A stretch of 7,743 bases of DNA from a bacterium (GTDB lineage Bacteria; Zhuqueibacterota; Zhuqueibacteria; Residuimicrobiales; Residuimicrobiaceae), in contig JAAYTV010000418.1 in assembly GCA_012523655.1 (NCBI GenBank), forward strand, positions 1 to 7,743. The letters run 5' to 3'. Made by a program: the position numbers and the translations under genes. The notes under the pieces were generated by a model. The model searched no databases. It was not told the origin of the DNA and saw only the letters and a list, made by a program, of their open reading frames with translations. The first letter of the stretch is position 1. Every line of letters begins with the position of its first letter. Shown here piece after piece: positions 6,830-7,743 of the stretch.

Positions 6830-7691
6830 AAGGCAATACGCCTCAATGGCTGTTAAGATTATTAAGCCAGTATCCCGATGCCGTAACCCTGGCAAGGGCC
6901 AGTATTGAAGAGATTGATAATATTCCCAATATCAACTCTGACCGCGCCAGGACTTTAATCGAGGAGGCTCGTTCCAGCGTCGCTTCTGCTACTGATGAGC
7001 CGACACAAGTGTTAATCAAGGTTCTGGCTAATCAGGTTTTCGAATTGGATAACTCTGTGCATACGCTCGAGAAGCAAGCCCATGAATATGCCGATGTCCG
7101 TGCCATCAATTTGATCCAATCTATTGGTTCCACCGGCATCATGTCGGCCATTGGCCTTTTTATCGAATTGAACGGAGATATCGGGCTCTTTGCCAATGCC
7201 AAAAAACTATCGGCCTTTTGGGGTACGCACCCCATCCTAAAAGACAGCGGCGATGGGAGCATGGTCCCCAAAATGTCGAAAAATGGCCGCAAGCTGCCTC
7301 GATCCATTCTCTTTATGGCCGTACTAAACGGAATTCAAGGTGACGGATTCATCGCCGATACTTACAAAAGAGAACTGAAAAAAGGTAAATGCAAAATGTC
7401 CGCGATCGGCGTATGCATGAACAAATTGGCCGGAATTATTTTCGGCGTCTTAAAAAATGATACGCCCTTTGATCCTGAAGTTATTCGGCGCCATCAGCAC
7501 CGTTCTCAGCCGAAAGCTTCTACTGTCAAAGCAAAATCCAATAAACGGAGATTTCAACAAGAAGATCGTAATGCTCCCATATCAAGGAGACAGACTAAAA
7601 AAAGAAAGGAGCGAGAACAGTCTTAAAGTGAACCAGTCACCATATCCGAGATCAAGTCCTCGCCCCTTGGCGTGTGTCTTTAAATCTGGGA

Positions 7692-7697
7692 TATTAT
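7692..7697 (+). promoter_or_regulatory. Possible -10 element of an off-window gene
   Basis: TATTAT differs from the consensus TATAAT at one position and lies in an AT-rich stretch after the transposase stop. The only -35-like hexamer upstream is TTGGCG at 7667-7672, with a long 19-bp spacer, so the call is weak. It sits 20 bp before the inverted repeat at 7718, a usual place for an operator. Confidence 0.2.
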
Positions 7698-7717
7698 AAG
7701 AAAATTTCAAAGAACAA

Positions 7718-7743
7718 TTTTGGACATAACAAAATGTCCAAAA
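7718..7743. repeat. Perfect 10-bp inverted repeat with 6-nt loop at the window edge
   Basis: The left arm TTTTGGACAT (7718-7727) and right arm ATGTCCAAAA (7734-7743) are exact reverse complements around AACAAA. The repeat may extend past the window on the right. It could be an operator, a transcription terminator (the arms supply A- and T-runs on either strand), or a sub-terminal structure of the IS. The sequence does not decide between these. Confidence 0.6.

Larger units (their letters stand above)
6682..7626 (+). pseudogene. IS110-family transposase remnant lacking the DEDD/RuvC-like domain
   Basis: The frame from the ATG at 6682 gives 314 aa (it is open further upstream, antisense to the lyase-like gene). 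Residues from about 52 (NTPQWLLRLLSQYPDAVTLA) match the middle helical part of IS110-family transposases. Residues 143-260 are the Transposase_20 (PF02371) region: a helix-hairpin-helix-like LIQSIGSTGIMSAIGLF, then LFANAKKLSAFWGTHP, then KDSG with Ser189 as the candidate nucleophile, then SKNGRKLPRSIL. A Lys/Arg-rich tail follows (271-314). The N-terminal domain of about 150 aa carrying the DEDD acids is absent. Only residues 5-10 (KFVGYD) look like its first Asp motif, and the roughly 40 residues between are unrecognisable, so an internal deletion is likely. The segment is visibly more AT-rich than the cluster next to it, as expected for a transferred element. It is presumably non-functional. 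IS110 elements are guided by a bridge RNA; no complete left end that could encode one remains. Confidence 0.83.
6682..7626 (+). mobile_element. Degenerate IS110-family insertion sequence (ends undefined)
   Basis: The only sequence evidence is the transposase remnant, so these limits are those of the reading frame. IS110 elements generally lack conventional terminal inverted repeats and target duplications, so the ends cannot be read by eye. The left boundary lies somewhere between 6682 and about 6835. The right boundary may lie in the 117 bp after the stop or beyond the window. Confidence 0.6.

Noticed and set aside
7457..7699. 80-codon plus-strand frame overlapping the transposase tail
   Set aside because: It is out of frame with the transposase, lacks a clear ribosome site and has no recognisable motif.

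Overview
This window most likely comes from a free-living, polysaccharide-degrading Gram-negative bacterium. All three main genes encode exported proteins of carbohydrate-active type: a Tat-exported oligogalacturonate-lyase-like beta-propeller, a giant SGNH-esterase/glycoside-hydrolase-like protein, and a beta-helix protein. The DNA is moderately GC-rich. The protein style (very large multi-domain secreted enzymes, signal peptides cleaved before Q) resembles FCB or PVC superphylum lineages such as KSB1/Calditrichota-like bacteria, Planctomycetes or Verrucomicrobia. That placement is a guess from style; there is no phylogenetic marker here.

Layout. About 85% of the window is one minus-strand gene cluster, read right to left. 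The first gene (6683-5541) is a PL22/oligogalacturonate-lyase-like beta-propeller with a twin-arginine signal. Its stop overlaps the start of the second gene (5544-1072, 1490 aa) in an ATGA, so the two are very probably translationally coupled. The second protein carries a signal peptide, an intact SGNH esterase domain, a second degenerate SGNH domain, beta-sandwich regions and a C-terminal TIM-barrel glycoside-hydrolase-like domain. After a 161-bp gap comes the third gene (910 to beyond position 1). It is the N-terminal 303 residues of a secreted right-handed beta-helix protein of GH141/GH120-like appearance, cut by the window edge.

The right end (about 6682-7626, plus strand) holds the remnant of an IS110-family transposase. 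The C-terminal serine-containing half is intact in frame, but the N-terminal RuvC-like DEDD catalytic domain is almost entirely gone. Its putative ATG shares two bases with the ATG of the divergent lyase-like gene, so the promoter of the cluster must lie within or beyond this remnant. A perfect 7-bp-arm palindrome at 6812-6829 is a candidate operator. The last 26 bases form a perfect 10-bp-arm inverted repeat of unknown role.

Working together (inference): the three secreted proteins would deacetylate and cleave an acidic plant or algal polysaccharide of pectin or rhamnogalacturonan type outside the cytoplasm. No transporter, regulator or SusC/D pair is visible, so this is an incomplete view of a polysaccharide-utilisation locus. 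The most unusual items are the architecture of the 1490-aa protein (active esterase plus pseudo-esterase plus TIM barrel), the exported PL22-type active site, and the IS110 remnant abutting the start of the cluster.
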